DNA of 64,000 bases from Caldicellulosiruptor morganii (GTDB taxonomy: Bacteria; Bacillota; Thermoanaerobacteria; Caldicellulosiruptorales; Caldicellulosiruptoraceae). The DNA lies in the NCBI RefSeq assembly GCF_026810225.1, contig NZ_CP113865.1:2361501-2425500 (forward strand), read 5' to 3'. The position numbers were made by a program, and so were the translations under genes. Shown piece after piece: positions 41,065-51,329 of the stretch (positions within the stretch are counted from its first letter, which is position 1; each line of letters starts with the position of its first letter). The notes beneath the pieces are model-generated. The model did no database searches. It saw only the letters and a program-made list of their open reading frames with translations, and had not been told where the DNA came from.

Positions 41065-44000
41065 TTATAAAAACACCTCTATTTTTCTGCACATGCCATT
41101 TCTTATTTCATACGAATAAGGTTTTTGCACCATTTCACCTTCAATTTCAACCACTTTATCATCAAAATGCAAAATATACTTTGAAACCTTTACATCTTTA
41201 TCATATGTGTTAAGCCTCTGTGGATTGTGATAAATAACAAGCACCCTGCCAAACAGCACTGCCGCTAACTGATTTTTACCCAAAACAATGGTCTGTCTGG
41301 CACCGTTTATCAAAATCTCAACCTCTTTTTCATCTTCGGCAAACATCCAGCCAGGAAGTTTTGGAGACAGTTTAAAAATAAGATCTTCATTTTTGAACTC
41401 AAATGGCTTTTCGCCAAACAGCATAATAAGCTCCATGTTTAAAAATTCTGTTGTTGTGCCAGAGAGCCTTGCAACAAACCCTGTTCCCCAGATGCTTCTG
41501 TCAGGATTGCTTGAGCTTGCAATAAAAGATGAATTTTCAAATACGCTTCTTCCGTAGACTTCCGGATTCATATAAGGTGGCAAAGCCATCTTGAAATCCT
41601 CATAGAATTCTTTGTAAAGCCCGCCCTTTAAAAGCTCAAGCAGATATTTGTATTCCATGTGCATGAAAATGGATTCATTCTCAAGCCAGCCGGGTGTAAA
41701 AGCCTTTATCCTGCCAAGCTGGTTTGGCTGGTTTGCAAGGCTTTCGTTTGTCTTGTACATTTTGAGCACTCTGTCGTAAAGGTCACTTTCTTTAACGCTC
41801 CGGTAAATCCTCCTCTTTTGTTCCACATCATCTATTACCTTCATTGCCCTTACCTGCGACTCCAAGAAAAATGCCACTTTTTTCTGCTCAAATTTCTTAA
41901 TTTTAACCTCCTGCTTTTCCTCATCATACTCATACTCAACCGGCTGGTTTATAAAGTAGGTATAAAATAGCCCTTTCTCGCTATCAAAAGCTTTTTCTAT
42001 TGCCTTTATTAGCCTATCTTCACACAGATTTAAAAACTCCAATAAATCTTCTTTGTTTATTTTTTCAGTTTTGCCGCTTATTCCAAACCTTGTCTTGCTT
42101 CTGTACTCCTCTTTAATAGCGTTGCTCTCATCCCAGTATAAAAGTGTGTGTCCACTTTTCTCTGTATCACCAAGAAGATTTTTAAGTTTTGCAAAGAACT
42201 CAAAAAGCTCTTCAAAAACCTCAATTCCGCTGACATCTTCAAGATAGGCTTCAAAATACTTTTTGAGCATTTTTACAAGCCTTAATAGCTCAAACGTCTC
42301 GCACACAGACGAACCAAATATTCCTGGAAGCCCGTTTAGTGCATTGTTCCAGCCCGGCTTTGAAGCTTCCATCTCCACTCCAACACCAAATGGATCTAAG
42401 GTTGCCATTCTGTTTAAAAGTACCACCAAAAGCTTTTCAATGAGGCTGCCTGTGTAAACATTACCATGACCATTTAAGACTCTTACATACCTTTTCCTAT
42501 CAGTGCGGGAGTTTATAAGACTTTGCTTTTGTTTGTCAAGCGCATATGCACCGTGCTGCTTCACTTTTCCATCCATAATCTTTATTCTTTCTCTTCTTGG
42601 TTTTACATAATGTTCGCTGTCATAATAATAATATTTCCTTTGCAAAAGCAGCTGTTTCATCTTATCAGGGTATACACTTTCGAAGTTTTCAATCAGGTCA
42701 AAGTTGTAGGTAAAATGGTCTATCCAGTAACCTTCACCGGGGTCTGCTTCAATTACCTTCTCTGAATTTACAAGACAGCAGCTTACAAATTCTTCTTTTG
42801 ATATGTTTATTTTTACATCATGTGTTTCCAGAAACTTTATAAGTTCATATGGCAGATAGTCCTTTTCAAAAAAGCTCTTTAGCTCTTCACTGCCGCTTAT
42901 TACATACTTCTCAATGGTCTCAGGATCGCTCAGCCTGTACTTTATACCTTTCACAACCAGAGGATTATAGCTGTCAAGCTGAATAAGGCTCATAAAATAC
43001 CATACGTTAAAGTCAAAAATGTCAGGGTTGAAAAGAAGGTCATTTCGCCTGTTCTGGTTGATATCCCTGAAGTTCCCATTTCCCTGGGAATAATATGTGT
43101 CCTGAATCTCAAAAAAGTTATAATCTCTCTCAAGGTCGCCATGCTTTCGCGAAAACAGATATATTACATCTTTTTTGCCACCATGCTCAATTGTAACCGG
43201 CACACCGCCGCGCAGGATATTGTCAAGATAGCACATTTTAGTATATTCATCCAGTTTTCTGTCGGATGTAACAATTGCATTGTTTAAAATAATACTATCA
43301 ATCACTGCTTTGTTTTCTTCAAATGCTTTTTTAAAGAACTCAGCTGATTTGATACCATTGGCAAACCGGTTGAGATTTTCAACAAGCTTTGCATGCCCTG
43401 CTATACTGTAAAGTTTCAAAGCCTGCCCGGGGGTTATTGTCCTTTTTATATGGGCAAAAGCACAGCATGTTTTATTTGCAAAAACCTGGTCTGATATGTC
43501 AAGCTCATCTGAAAGAATAAATTCATACGGTTTTATTATCTCCGAGCTTATACCAAAAATCTTTTTAGGGTCAATCACTATATCGCATCTTTCAAAGCCA
43601 TTTCCACTGTCTTCAAAGGTTATATAAAAGTTCCCCTCTTTGATCTCGAAAACTTCTGTTGTGTCCTCGGACGATGAATGAAACCTAAAATATGGCGCCC
43701 TTTTATCCAGGTTCTCAACAAAATTCCACGCCTCACTTGTCCTGCTCATGTTCTTTAGCGCAAAGTCACCTTTTCCGTATGGAACAATCAGCGGAAGCCC
43801 ATCTAAAACTTCTATTTCTACCGGTGAAGATGAAGTATTTTCTATTGTAATCTCTCTTATGAGCCCGGCAAGTGTTTGATTTGCAAGTGTGTAATATTTT
43901 ACATATGTTTTTATGCCAGGTTCTGGATTTTCTTCGCAGATCTCCAATCTGTCAGGGAAAATAGACATTTTACTCTTTGCGCCCCTGTACAAATTATCAA

Positions 44001-44295
44001 CCTGAAAGGGCTCGTAAAAAATCTTCCTGTCAATCTTCAGGAAGGTCCTGAATCCATGGGTTGAAGCAAGCCTGTAAGCCCTGTCTGCCGGCAAAAACTC
44101 TAAAATAGCCCCATCCTTGTTCTTTGTGCCAAATGAAACTATACACTGTCCTCTGTTTACATAAAAGCACCAGAGTGGAATACCAAATATACCGGCAATC
44201 CCTGGCAGAAAGCTTGAAAATGGCTTTGCAATCTGATAATTCTCAATGCAAAATGCATTTGTCTTTTCATCATAGTAATATTTGGGTTTTGTCAT
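41065..44295 (-). CDS. Beta-glucan oligosaccharide phosphorylase, probably GH161
   Basis: About 1076 residues, no signal peptide, so cytosolic. Sequence features match inverting phosphorylases related to GH94/GH149/GH161: an N-terminal beta-sandwich (PGIAGIFGIPLWCFYVNRGQ), an (alpha/alpha)6 barrel with QDTYYSQGNGNFRDINQNRR (region of the catalytic acid), GLPGIFGSSVCETFELLR and GRSVFENSSFIASSSNPD. The length and these motifs point to GH161 (beta-1,3-oligoglucan phosphorylase); the neighbouring GH16 and GH81 enzymes support that. It would release glucose-1-phosphate from imported oligosaccharides. ATG 44295 after AAAGGAGG is preferred. Confidence 0.8.
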   Translation of the reverse strand: MTKPKYYYDEKTNAFCIENYQIAKPFSSFLPGIAGIFGIPLWCFYVNRGQCIVSFGTKNKDGAILEFLPADRAYRLASTHGFRTFLKIDRKIFYEPFQVDNLYRGAKSKMSIFPDRLEICEENPEPGIKTYVKYYTLANQTLAGLIREITIENTSSSPVEIEVLDGLPLIVPYGKGDFALKNMSRTSEAWNFVENLDKRAPYFRFHSSSEDTTEVFEIKEGNFYITFEDSGNGFERCDIVIDPKKIFGISSEIIKPYEFILSDELDISDQVFANKTCCAFAHIKRTITPGQALKLYSIAGHAKLVENLNRFANGIKSAEFFKKAFEENKAVIDSIILNNAIVTSDRKLDEYTKMCYLDNILRGGVPVTIEHGGKKDVIYLFSRKHGDLERDYNFFEIQDTYYSQGNGNFRDINQNRRNDLLFNPDIFDFNVWYFMSLIQLDSYNPLVVKGIKYRLSDPETIEKYVISGSEELKSFFEKDYLPYELIKFLETHDVKINISKEEFVSCCLVNSEKVIEADPGEGYWIDHFTYNFDLIENFESVYPDKMKQLLLQRKYYYYDSEHYVKPRRERIKIMDGKVKQHGAYALDKQKQSLINSRTDRKRYVRVLNGHGNVYTGSLIEKLLVVLLNRMATLDPFGVGVEMEASKPGWNNALNGLPGIFGSSVCETFELLRLVKMLKKYFEAYLEDVSGIEVFEELFEFFAKLKNLLGDTEKSGHTLLYWDESNAIKEEYRSKTRFGISGKTEKINKEDLLEFLNLCEDRLIKAIEKAFDSEKGLFYTYFINQPVEYEYDEEKQEVKIKKFEQKKVAFFLESQVRAMKVIDDVEQKRRIYRSVKESDLYDRVLKMYKTNESLANQPNQLGRIKAFTPGWLENESIFMHMEYKYLLELLKGGLYKEFYEDFKMALPPYMNPEVYGRSVFENSSFIASSSNPDRSIWGTGFVARLSGTTTEFLNMELIMLFGEKPFEFKNEDLIFKLSPKLPGWMFAEDEKEVEILINGARQTIVLGKNQLAAVLFGRVLVIYHNPQRLNTYDKDVKVSKYILHFDDKVVEIEGEMVQKPYSYEIRNGMCRKIEVFL

Positions 44296-44328
44296 TCTAT
44301 AGCCTCCTTTTGTAGTTTTCAAAACACA

Positions 44329-44357
44329 GGGTTGCAAGGGCTTTTGCCCTGCAACCC
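44329..44357. terminator. Intercistronic hairpin between laminarinase and phosphorylase genes
   Basis: GGGTTGCAAGGGC and GCCCTGCAACCC form a 12-bp stem with one bulge and a 4-nt loop. No T-run follows on the minus strand, so it is more likely an RNA-stability or partial-termination stem than a full terminator. Confidence 0.6.
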
Positions 44358-44385
44358 CAAAATGCTGGTTTCAGACGGCACTTTT

Positions 44386-47300
44386 TTACTTATCATCCAC
44401 AACTGTGAGTGTCACATCATCAAGGTGGATATCAAAAGGAACAGGTGGATTAAACCCACTTACTGGTCCGAGCTCAAACACAACCTTTGTCACATCTGTT
44501 GGCTGTGTAACCCTGAAACTGAGTTTATATTCCTGCTCATCTGGAGAGATATCAAACACGGTTGGTGGCGCATAAGGTATAAACCATGGATCATATGTTA
44601 ATTCTTTTCCAATGTTTACCTGAATCTTTGTGCTCTTTGATGCACTCATCCTGAACCTAAGTTCATAGGTAAGCCCGTTTTCAAGCGTGAGGTTCTTTCT
44701 TGCAACCTGTGCACTGTAAGACTGCCACCCTACAGAATTTAGATGAATCTTCATCCTGCCATTTTCAACTGCAACCTGCATATCTGAATAACCTGAGTAC
44801 TGGTCGCCGCTCCAGTATATCCATTCGCCCATACCTGTGTCAAATGTCCCATCGGGTATTATCTGGTCACCAACTTTTTGAGTATGGGATACCGGCTCTT
44901 GTGGCTCTTGCGGGATTTCATCTATGACCTCTATCTGTATATCATCAAAGTATACATTAAATGGTACAGTTGAAAATCCATCCACTTTGCCTATCTCAAA
45001 CACAAGCTTTGCATTTGTATCTGTTTCATTGTTCATGGTGAAGTATATTAAATATTCTTTCATGTCGGTTGTAATATCCATTGTTTTCTTTGGCATGTAC
45101 TCGATAAACCACGGATCATATGTCAGCGGCTTTCCAAGTGCTATGTTTATCTTTCTTGCAACAGATGATCTTGCTTTGAATGAAATCCTGTAATTTTTAC
45201 CTTGAACAAGAGTAATGCCTTCGCGGAAGATCTGTGGATCCCATGGATAATTCCCAACCGAACTTACACCAACCTTTAACTCTCCATTTTCAATTGACAT
45301 TGTTACATTGTTGCCAGCTGTTGACCACCATTTCCAGTTATTAATACTGTCCGGTGTGTCAAAGCTGCCATCCGGCAAAAGTTTATCTCCCACAAACTGC
45401 TGCGGCTCAGAAGAGCTGCCACCTGTTATTTCTTCAGCCACATTTCTTTCAAAGTAGCCACAGTTTTCTGACACCTCTGCAATTCTTACATTGTCAATTG
45501 TGACTGTATGAGCCGTTTGCTGTGGATTTTGACCACCTGGTGACATTGTCCCCAAGCCTATTACAAGTCTTATATCAGACCTTGTTGCATCCATTACAAA
45601 ATCAAATGTGTAATTTTTCATCTCTTCTGTAAGCGGCACATACTTTTCAAGATGCCCATAGTATGTTGAGTCGTCAATCTTAATAAACATATCCCTCGGT
45701 GAATTTGACTTTGCATCAAAGGAAATTCTGTATACCTTGCCGCTCTCAAGCTTCATTGGTCCCTGGATAATCTGTATGCTCCAAAATGCTAATCCTATAT
45801 TGGTAATTGATGCCTTTAGCTGTCCGTTCGAAGCCAAGATACTTCCACTGCTGCCATTTCCAATCCAGGTATCCCACTTTTCAAGCCCATTTGAAAAGTC
45901 TCCGTTTGCAATCATGTTTGGAGATATCTCCACATAGTCAAGATCAAGATTGTCAGCTGCAATTTGAACCTGCTGATTGCCTGCATCAAAGTATACACTG
46001 TCTGTTACAATTACCCAACTGCCATTTGTATTGGCAATCTGTGTTTTGTAAACCTCATCTCCAGCTGAAAGTCTTAAAGTGCTATCCTGCTGCGATCTTA
46101 CTTTGTATGAAACAACATACTCTCCACTTTTTGCAATATTTACATTGAATACTGCACTGCCTCCCTGATCAAATGAAACATACTGACCTGAGTTTTGAGC
46201 ATTAGTTATTTCAGCAAAGTCTTCTGCCTGAACTATTACATAGCTTGATGGCAATATTTGCTTCATTGATACATTGTCAAGCCCAACATTTGTGTTTGAA
46301 CTGCCAAGCTCAAATACAAGCTTTGCCTTAAGGTCTTGTTGCAGAGTTTCATTTGTATTTAAATTCAACCTGTAATCTGCCCAGTCTGTCCCAAGTGTTA
46401 CTGTTTTGACTTCCGAAATTGGACTGAAGTTCTGGTCTGATATATAAACCCTAATCTGCCTTGATGTTTCAAATGCCTTTGCCCTGAAAGAAAGAAGATA
46501 ATTAGATTTTGCTTCAATTTTTATGTTGGACTGCACAAGCCTTATATCAGAAAAACTGCTGCCACCGTCTGTTATTGCTGTCTTGAAGAACCTCTCTTCT
46601 GGCTTTGTTCCTATCTGGTATGTTGCATTTGCAGCTGTTGATTTTACAAACTCCCACGCAGCAAATCTGCCATCGCTCTGGTCAAATGTGCCATTGTAAA
46701 TGAGGTTCCCATTGGGCAGAGGCTCTTTTATGATGTTTGGATCATTAAGGTTGTACTCAACAAGCCTGACATCATCTATATACACCGGCAATGTGCTAAG
46801 ACCAACATTGAACTCAAGCCTTGCTTTTGCATATGTGCTGCTTTGCATGGTAAAGATGTATGAGTATTCCTTCCACTCATTATCCAAGTTAAATGTCTTT
46901 ACTGCATAGTCAATCCAGGTGCTACCATTGTCGCCTCCACCGCTTGAGAATTTTACTTCTATTGTTCGGCTGTCGTCACTTTTTGCTCTGAATGATAGCC
47001 TGTATGTCCTGCCTTTTATGAGGCAAATTGGCTTTTGAACAAGCTGAACAGAATATGTTTGACTGCCAGGCTTTGTTATATTTATCTTTATGCTGTTGTC
47101 AACATTTTCTACACTGCCATCTCCGCCAAAATCGGCAATGTGCAAAAACTGCCAGTAGTCGGTGTTTGCAACACCTTCTATGCCTTCAACACCTGGATCA
47201 TCTGTGTCAAAGCTACCATTATATACAAGATTACCATCGGCAAGTGGCACTCTTGCATCGGCCGGATAGCCTGTGTCAGTCACAGGTTTTGTCACACTGC

Positions 47301-49578
47301 CAGAGTATGTTACATCTGTGCGCTTGTAAACTTTAACCCAGTCAACAACCATCTTCTGCGGGAAATAATCTGCATTATCCGGCGGATACCCCGGCCAGTT
47401 ACCACCAACGGCAACGTTTAATATCAGGTAGAATTCTCTGTCAAATGGTGCAGGGTAGGTATAATCAAACGCCTCGTTTGAAGACCTTGAAAACCAATCG
47501 CTTGTTTCATAGTAAAGCTGGCCATCAACATACCATTTTAGCTTCCCGGGTTCCCACTCAAGAGCAAATACATGAAAATCATCTGAAAACTTTTTGCCAT
47601 CAGGCAATGTATAATTGCCACCATGGTATGTGTGCGGATTTCCATAATGGATTGTCCCATAAACCTTGCCTGGCTCATGCCCCAGAAGCTCCATAATATC
47701 AATCTCTCCGCAGGCTGGCCATCCACCATATAAATTCATATCCTCCGGCATCATCCAGATAGCCGGCCACACACCCTGCCCTTCTGGGAGCTTTGCTTTT
47801 ACTTCTACCCTTCCATAGGTGAATGCAAACTTGCCCTGTGTTGTGAGTTTTGCAGAAGTGTACGGACTTCCCTGATAGTTTTCCTTCCTTGCCTCAATTA
47901 CAAGCTTTCCATCTTCCACTCTTGCATTTTCAGGTCTGTTTGAATAATACTGAAGCTCATTATTGCCATAGCCGCCCGCACCAATTGTGAAGTTCCAACT
48001 TGATGTATCAATTGAATTTCCGTTAAAATCGTCTTCCCACACAAGCTGCCATTGTGGCTGTTGCTGCTGATTCCCCTGCTGGTTTTGGTTCTGAGCTGAC
48101 TGGTTATCTGTACCTGTGCCTGAAGATTGGGTTGATGATGCAGCTGTTGAAGCTGCCGATGTACTCTGCACATCAGCTGTGGTTGACTGCTGAGAAAATG
48201 AATTTTGCGTTGCTATCAATGAACTTACATCAACATCCTCACCTTTTGGCAGTTTACTTTCGTTTATAACAATACCATCCGAGTAAACTGAAGCCTGTTC
48301 TATCTTGCCACTACCTGTGATGCTTACATTTTCGGCAAGTGCTTTGACCACAAGTTTTAAGACCTTTGACTCTTTGTCTATTTCCACCTTTCCATTGCTA
48401 TTCAGTTCCATTTTTTCAACCTGAGAATTTGCTAAAAGCAGCCTGTAATTCTTTGCAAGGTTGCTTGCCACCACATTTTTTATTTGAGCATTCTGGATAC
48501 TTACTTTGCCATTCTGGGAATGTATATATAGCGTTTCACAGTTTGCATTGATTTCAACCTCTGTCTGCTGTCTGCCATCCTGTTTTAATAAAATAGTCTT
48601 GATTGAGCTTTGATTGCCTTCCTGTGAAACCTTTGCAGATGATAGCACAACTATACTCTCAACCTGGGTGTTTTGCCCAACTTCAACATTGGTTTTTGAA
48701 AGTCTGCTATCAATAACTATCTCTCCAACCTTTGTGTTCACAAGCCTGACAGAATGCTCTCCACCGCCAAGTACAAACAATTTCCCACCTTCTACAGTGA
48801 CATTGTTTAAAGTAACAGTTCCGTCACCAACACTCTGAGTTATATATACATTTCCTTTGATTGACGAATCTCTGATTTCAACATCGCTGCTGTTTATTAT
48901 TACAAATCCATCACTTTTTGACAAAGAATAAACTCCGGGCTTTGTGGCTATAAATGATGCAATCCTGCTCAAAAGTTTAACTATCTCCGCCCTTGTAATT
49001 TCCTTCTGAGGCTTAAAAGTCCCATCCGGATAGCCTTTTACAAATCCCAAACCTGTAAGTGCACTAACGCCCATTAAGTAATTCTTAGAGATTTCACTGG
49101 CATCTTTAAAATTGTTCAGCACATCAGGAGCAAAACCCTCAAGCTTTAAAGCAGTCGCCACAGCTGCAAATGCTTCCTGCCTTGTAACAGGTCTTGCAGG
49201 GTCAAGCCCACCATTTTCATTAACAAACACCTCCAAATACCCGGCTGCCTGAGCTTTCTTTAGCTCTGTAAAATACCACGCACGGGGGCTGATCTTCCAG
49301 CTTATATTAAGCATCCCTTCTGCAACAGCACCTGTATAGCTGTTCAGAATTTTACAAAACTCTGCAACAGAAATATTCCTGCCGGGTCTGAACATTCCAT
49401 CAGGATACCCATTTACCAGTCCAAGTTCAAAAAATCTTTCTATATCCTCCTTTGCAAAATTGCCTTGAATATCCTTGAAGAGTGTGTTAGTCTCTGCCTT
49501 TGCCAGTCCTGCCGGCAAAATGCACATAATCAGAAACGCAAACAGCAAGACATTAGCAACAAGTCTTTTGATAAGCAT
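44386..49578 (-). CDS. Cell-wall-anchored GH16 laminarinase (SLH-CBM54-GH16-CBM4 repeats)
   Basis: About 1730 residues. Signal peptide (VANVLLFAFLIMCILPAGLA), three SLH repeats (about 30-205: DIERFFELGLVNGYPDGMFRPGRN, ..., GLGFVKGYPDGTFKPQKEIT), a CBM54-like beta-helix region (about 210-470), a Gln/Ser linker, GH16 (about 520-765) with the catalytic GEIDIMELLG (Glu near 624 and 629), five CBM4-type modules starting near 788, 961, 1219, 1401 and 1574, and a CBM6-like module near 1116-1220. The layout resembles Lic16A of Clostridium thermocellum. It would hydrolyse beta-1,3(4)-glucans at the cell surface. ATG 49578 follows GTGAGGTG. Confidence 0.93.
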   Translation of the reverse strand: MLIKRLVANVLLFAFLIMCILPAGLAKAETNTLFKDIQGNFAKEDIERFFELGLVNGYPDGMFRPGRNISVAEFCKILNSYTGAVAEGMLNISWKISPRAWYFTELKKAQAAGYLEVFVNENGGLDPARPVTRQEAFAAVATALKLEGFAPDVLNNFKDASEISKNYLMGVSALTGLGFVKGYPDGTFKPQKEITRAEIVKLLSRIASFIATKPGVYSLSKSDGFVIINSSDVEIRDSSIKGNVYITQSVGDGTVTLNNVTVEGGKLFVLGGGEHSVRLVNTKVGEIVIDSRLSKTNVEVGQNTQVESIVVLSSAKVSQEGNQSSIKTILLKQDGRQQTEVEINANCETLYIHSQNGKVSIQNAQIKNVVASNLAKNYRLLLANSQVEKMELNSNGKVEIDKESKVLKLVVKALAENVSITGSGKIEQASVYSDGIVINESKLPKGEDVDVSSLIATQNSFSQQSTTADVQSTSAASTAASSTQSSGTGTDNQSAQNQNQQGNQQQQPQWQLVWEDDFNGNSIDTSSWNFTIGAGGYGNNELQYYSNRPENARVEDGKLVIEARKENYQGSPYTSAKLTTQGKFAFTYGRVEVKAKLPEGQGVWPAIWMMPEDMNLYGGWPACGEIDIMELLGHEPGKVYGTIHYGNPHTYHGGNYTLPDGKKFSDDFHVFALEWEPGKLKWYVDGQLYYETSDWFSRSSNEAFDYTYPAPFDREFYLILNVAVGGNWPGYPPDNADYFPQKMVVDWVKVYKRTDVTYSGSVTKPVTDTGYPADARVPLADGNLVYNGSFDTDDPGVEGIEGVANTDYWQFLHIADFGGDGSVENVDNSIKINITKPGSQTYSVQLVQKPICLIKGRTYRLSFRAKSDDSRTIEVKFSSGGGDNGSTWIDYAVKTFNLDNEWKEYSYIFTMQSSTYAKARLEFNVGLSTLPVYIDDVRLVEYNLNDPNIIKEPLPNGNLIYNGTFDQSDGRFAAWEFVKSTAANATYQIGTKPEERFFKTAITDGGSSFSDIRLVQSNIKIEAKSNYLLSFRAKAFETSRQIRVYISDQNFSPISEVKTVTLGTDWADYRLNLNTNETLQQDLKAKLVFELGSSNTNVGLDNVSMKQILPSSYVIVQAEDFAEITNAQNSGQYVSFDQGGSAVFNVNIAKSGEYVVSYKVRSQQDSTLRLSAGDEVYKTQIANTNGSWVIVTDSVYFDAGNQQVQIAADNLDLDYVEISPNMIANGDFSNGLEKWDTWIGNGSSGSILASNGQLKASITNIGLAFWSIQIIQGPMKLESGKVYRISFDAKSNSPRDMFIKIDDSTYYGHLEKYVPLTEEMKNYTFDFVMDATRSDIRLVIGLGTMSPGGQNPQQTAHTVTIDNVRIAEVSENCGYFERNVAEEITGGSSSEPQQFVGDKLLPDGSFDTPDSINNWKWWSTAGNNVTMSIENGELKVGVSSVGNYPWDPQIFREGITLVQGKNYRISFKARSSVARKINIALGKPLTYDPWFIEYMPKKTMDITTDMKEYLIYFTMNNETDTNAKLVFEIGKVDGFSTVPFNVYFDDIQIEVIDEIPQEPQEPVSHTQKVGDQIIPDGTFDTGMGEWIYWSGDQYSGYSDMQVAVENGRMKIHLNSVGWQSYSAQVARKNLTLENGLTYELRFRMSASKSTKIQVNIGKELTYDPWFIPYAPPTVFDISPDEQEYKLSFRVTQPTDVTKVVFELGPVSGFNPPVPFDIHLDDVTLTVVDDK

Positions 49579-49743
49579 AAAACTTTGCACCTCACAAAAA
49601 TTTTAATTTTTTCATACTTTAGATTTATCAAACTCTTTGATCTAAAAAAAGGCTTCATTTTTTAGTTATAGTTACTATTTTTAAGTCTTTTAAAAATAAA
49701 AAATGCGTGCATATGTTATTATTACTGTTTTATAAACAATTCT

Positions 49744-51291
49744 CTATTCACTCAAATTTTTTTGGGCATCTCTGTATTCATTTGGAGTAAGTCCGGTGAG
49801 TTCTTTGAAAATCCTTGCAAAATGTTTGGGATTTTTATAGCCCACTTTTTCTGCTATTTCCCATATCTTCAAACTGGTGCCTGCAAGAAGTTGTTTTGCC
49901 TTTTCAACTCTCACCTTGTTCAGATAGTCCAGAAAACTCATTCCGGTTTTTTCTTTGAAAATGCTTGAAAAATAATAATAGTTCAGTGAAACGTGGTTTG
50001 CCACCATTGCCATATTTATGTCTTTATGATAGTTCTGGTTTATAAATTTTATAGCCTCATCAATCTCGTCTTTTACACTCAGGATTCCTTTGAGGGAGCT
50101 TACCATATCGGTTGCCTCATGCACAAACCTTTTGAAATGATCAATGTAATCATGTACTGTTTCAAAATTAAGAATGCTGTCAAGACTTTGATATTCATGA
50201 AATTCAAGCACTTTTTTGGGAATGTGGTGGCAAAACCAGTCTACAACATGAATATAGAGCCTTTCTGAAACTTCCAGTATGCTGTCTGCAGAATACCTTT
50301 CAAAAAATTCCGAATTGAATATACTATCCAAAACTGCAATTGCCTCTTTTTGTTTGCCGGCAAGAATGACTTCTTTCAATTTTTCAACCATATCAAGCCT
50401 TGTAAATTTTTCTTTTTCACGCCACGCAACCTGTGACCAGAACTCAATCTCTTTGCCCGAAATAAAGCCATAGAGTGCTGCTTTGTAAGCTCTTTCATAT
50501 AAAAGCTTTAGGTTTTCAAAAGTCTTTTCTGCATCACAAACGCCCATATAAAACTTTCTACCGGTTAAAGATTCATAACTTTTCTTTATATCCTCAAAGC
50601 AAAAAGCTTCCTTTGTAAATACCAATATATCTTTTCTCTGGTTGTATATAGCACAAATATAACTTCCCTGCGGCAATATCTTCTCAAGTTTCAGTTTATC
50701 CTCTTCTGCCGAAAAATCATTCTGGTCAAAAGAGCTTCCTGCCCAGAGAAAGTATATAGATTTAACTTTTTCATCCGGAGAGATTTCTAAATCTTTAAGT
50801 CTTTCTTTAAATTTGCTCATATCAAGCCCTGAAAATATAATATTGTTAACTTCTGACTCAAACATCTTTGCCCTCATTATTCTCTGCAAAGAGACAAGCC
50901 TGAGATTATTTTCCTCCTTCTGAAGCTCACTTTTGACCCTTTCAACAATCTCAATTAACTCCTTTTTATCAATCGGCTTGAGTATGTATCCTTTTGCTCC
51001 ATATTGCATACACTCTTTTGCATAGCTGAACTCATCATATCCACTGATTACAATAATCTTTGGTTTTTGAGGCAAATTTTGTATCTTTTTTAAAACAGAA
51101 ATGCCATCAAGCTGAGGAAGTCTTATATCTATTATCAGAATGTCAAATTTTTTTGCAAAAAGAAGTTCCAGTGCTTCCTTGCCATTTGATGCCTCTTCAA
51201 TCTGATCAATATCCGAAACATTTCTCTCCAGTATTGTCCTGATTCCTTTTCTAATAAGCTTTTCATCATCCACAACAAGTACTTTTCTCAT
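49744..51291 (-). CDS. YesN-like AraC-family response regulator
   Basis: 515 residues: receiver domain 1-120 (VVDDEKLIRKGI, phospho-acceptor Asp in ILIIDIRLPQLDG, Lys in GYILKPIDK), a long middle region, and a C-terminal AraC DNA-binding domain (INMAMVANHVSLNYYYFSSIFKEKTG ... IWEIAEKVGYKNPKHFARIFKELTGLTP). Partner of the kinase 38 bp upstream. Such pairs switch on linked sugar-transport and glycosidase genes. Confidence 0.93.
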   Translation of the reverse strand: MRKVLVVDDEKLIRKGIRTILERNVSDIDQIEEASNGKEALELLFAKKFDILIIDIRLPQLDGISVLKKIQNLPQKPKIIVISGYDEFSYAKECMQYGAKGYILKPIDKKELIEIVERVKSELQKEENNLRLVSLQRIMRAKMFESEVNNIIFSGLDMSKFKERLKDLEISPDEKVKSIYFLWAGSSFDQNDFSAEEDKLKLEKILPQGSYICAIYNQRKDILVFTKEAFCFEDIKKSYESLTGRKFYMGVCDAEKTFENLKLLYERAYKAALYGFISGKEIEFWSQVAWREKEKFTRLDMVEKLKEVILAGKQKEAIAVLDSIFNSEFFERYSADSILEVSERLYIHVVDWFCHHIPKKVLEFHEYQSLDSILNFETVHDYIDHFKRFVHEATDMVSSLKGILSVKDEIDEAIKFINQNYHKDINMAMVANHVSLNYYYFSSIFKEKTGMSFLDYLNKVRVEKAKQLLAGTSLKIWEIAEKVGYKNPKHFARIFKELTGLTPNEYRDAQKNLSE

Positions 51292-51329
51292 GATACTCCC
51301 GCCTTTTATAAATTAAAGATAAAAAATCA

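Noticed and set aside
44850-47220. DNA repeats in the laminarinase gene
   Set aside because: The periodic similarity is at protein level (five CBM4-type modules); nucleotide identity between modules is too low for a recent tandem repeat.
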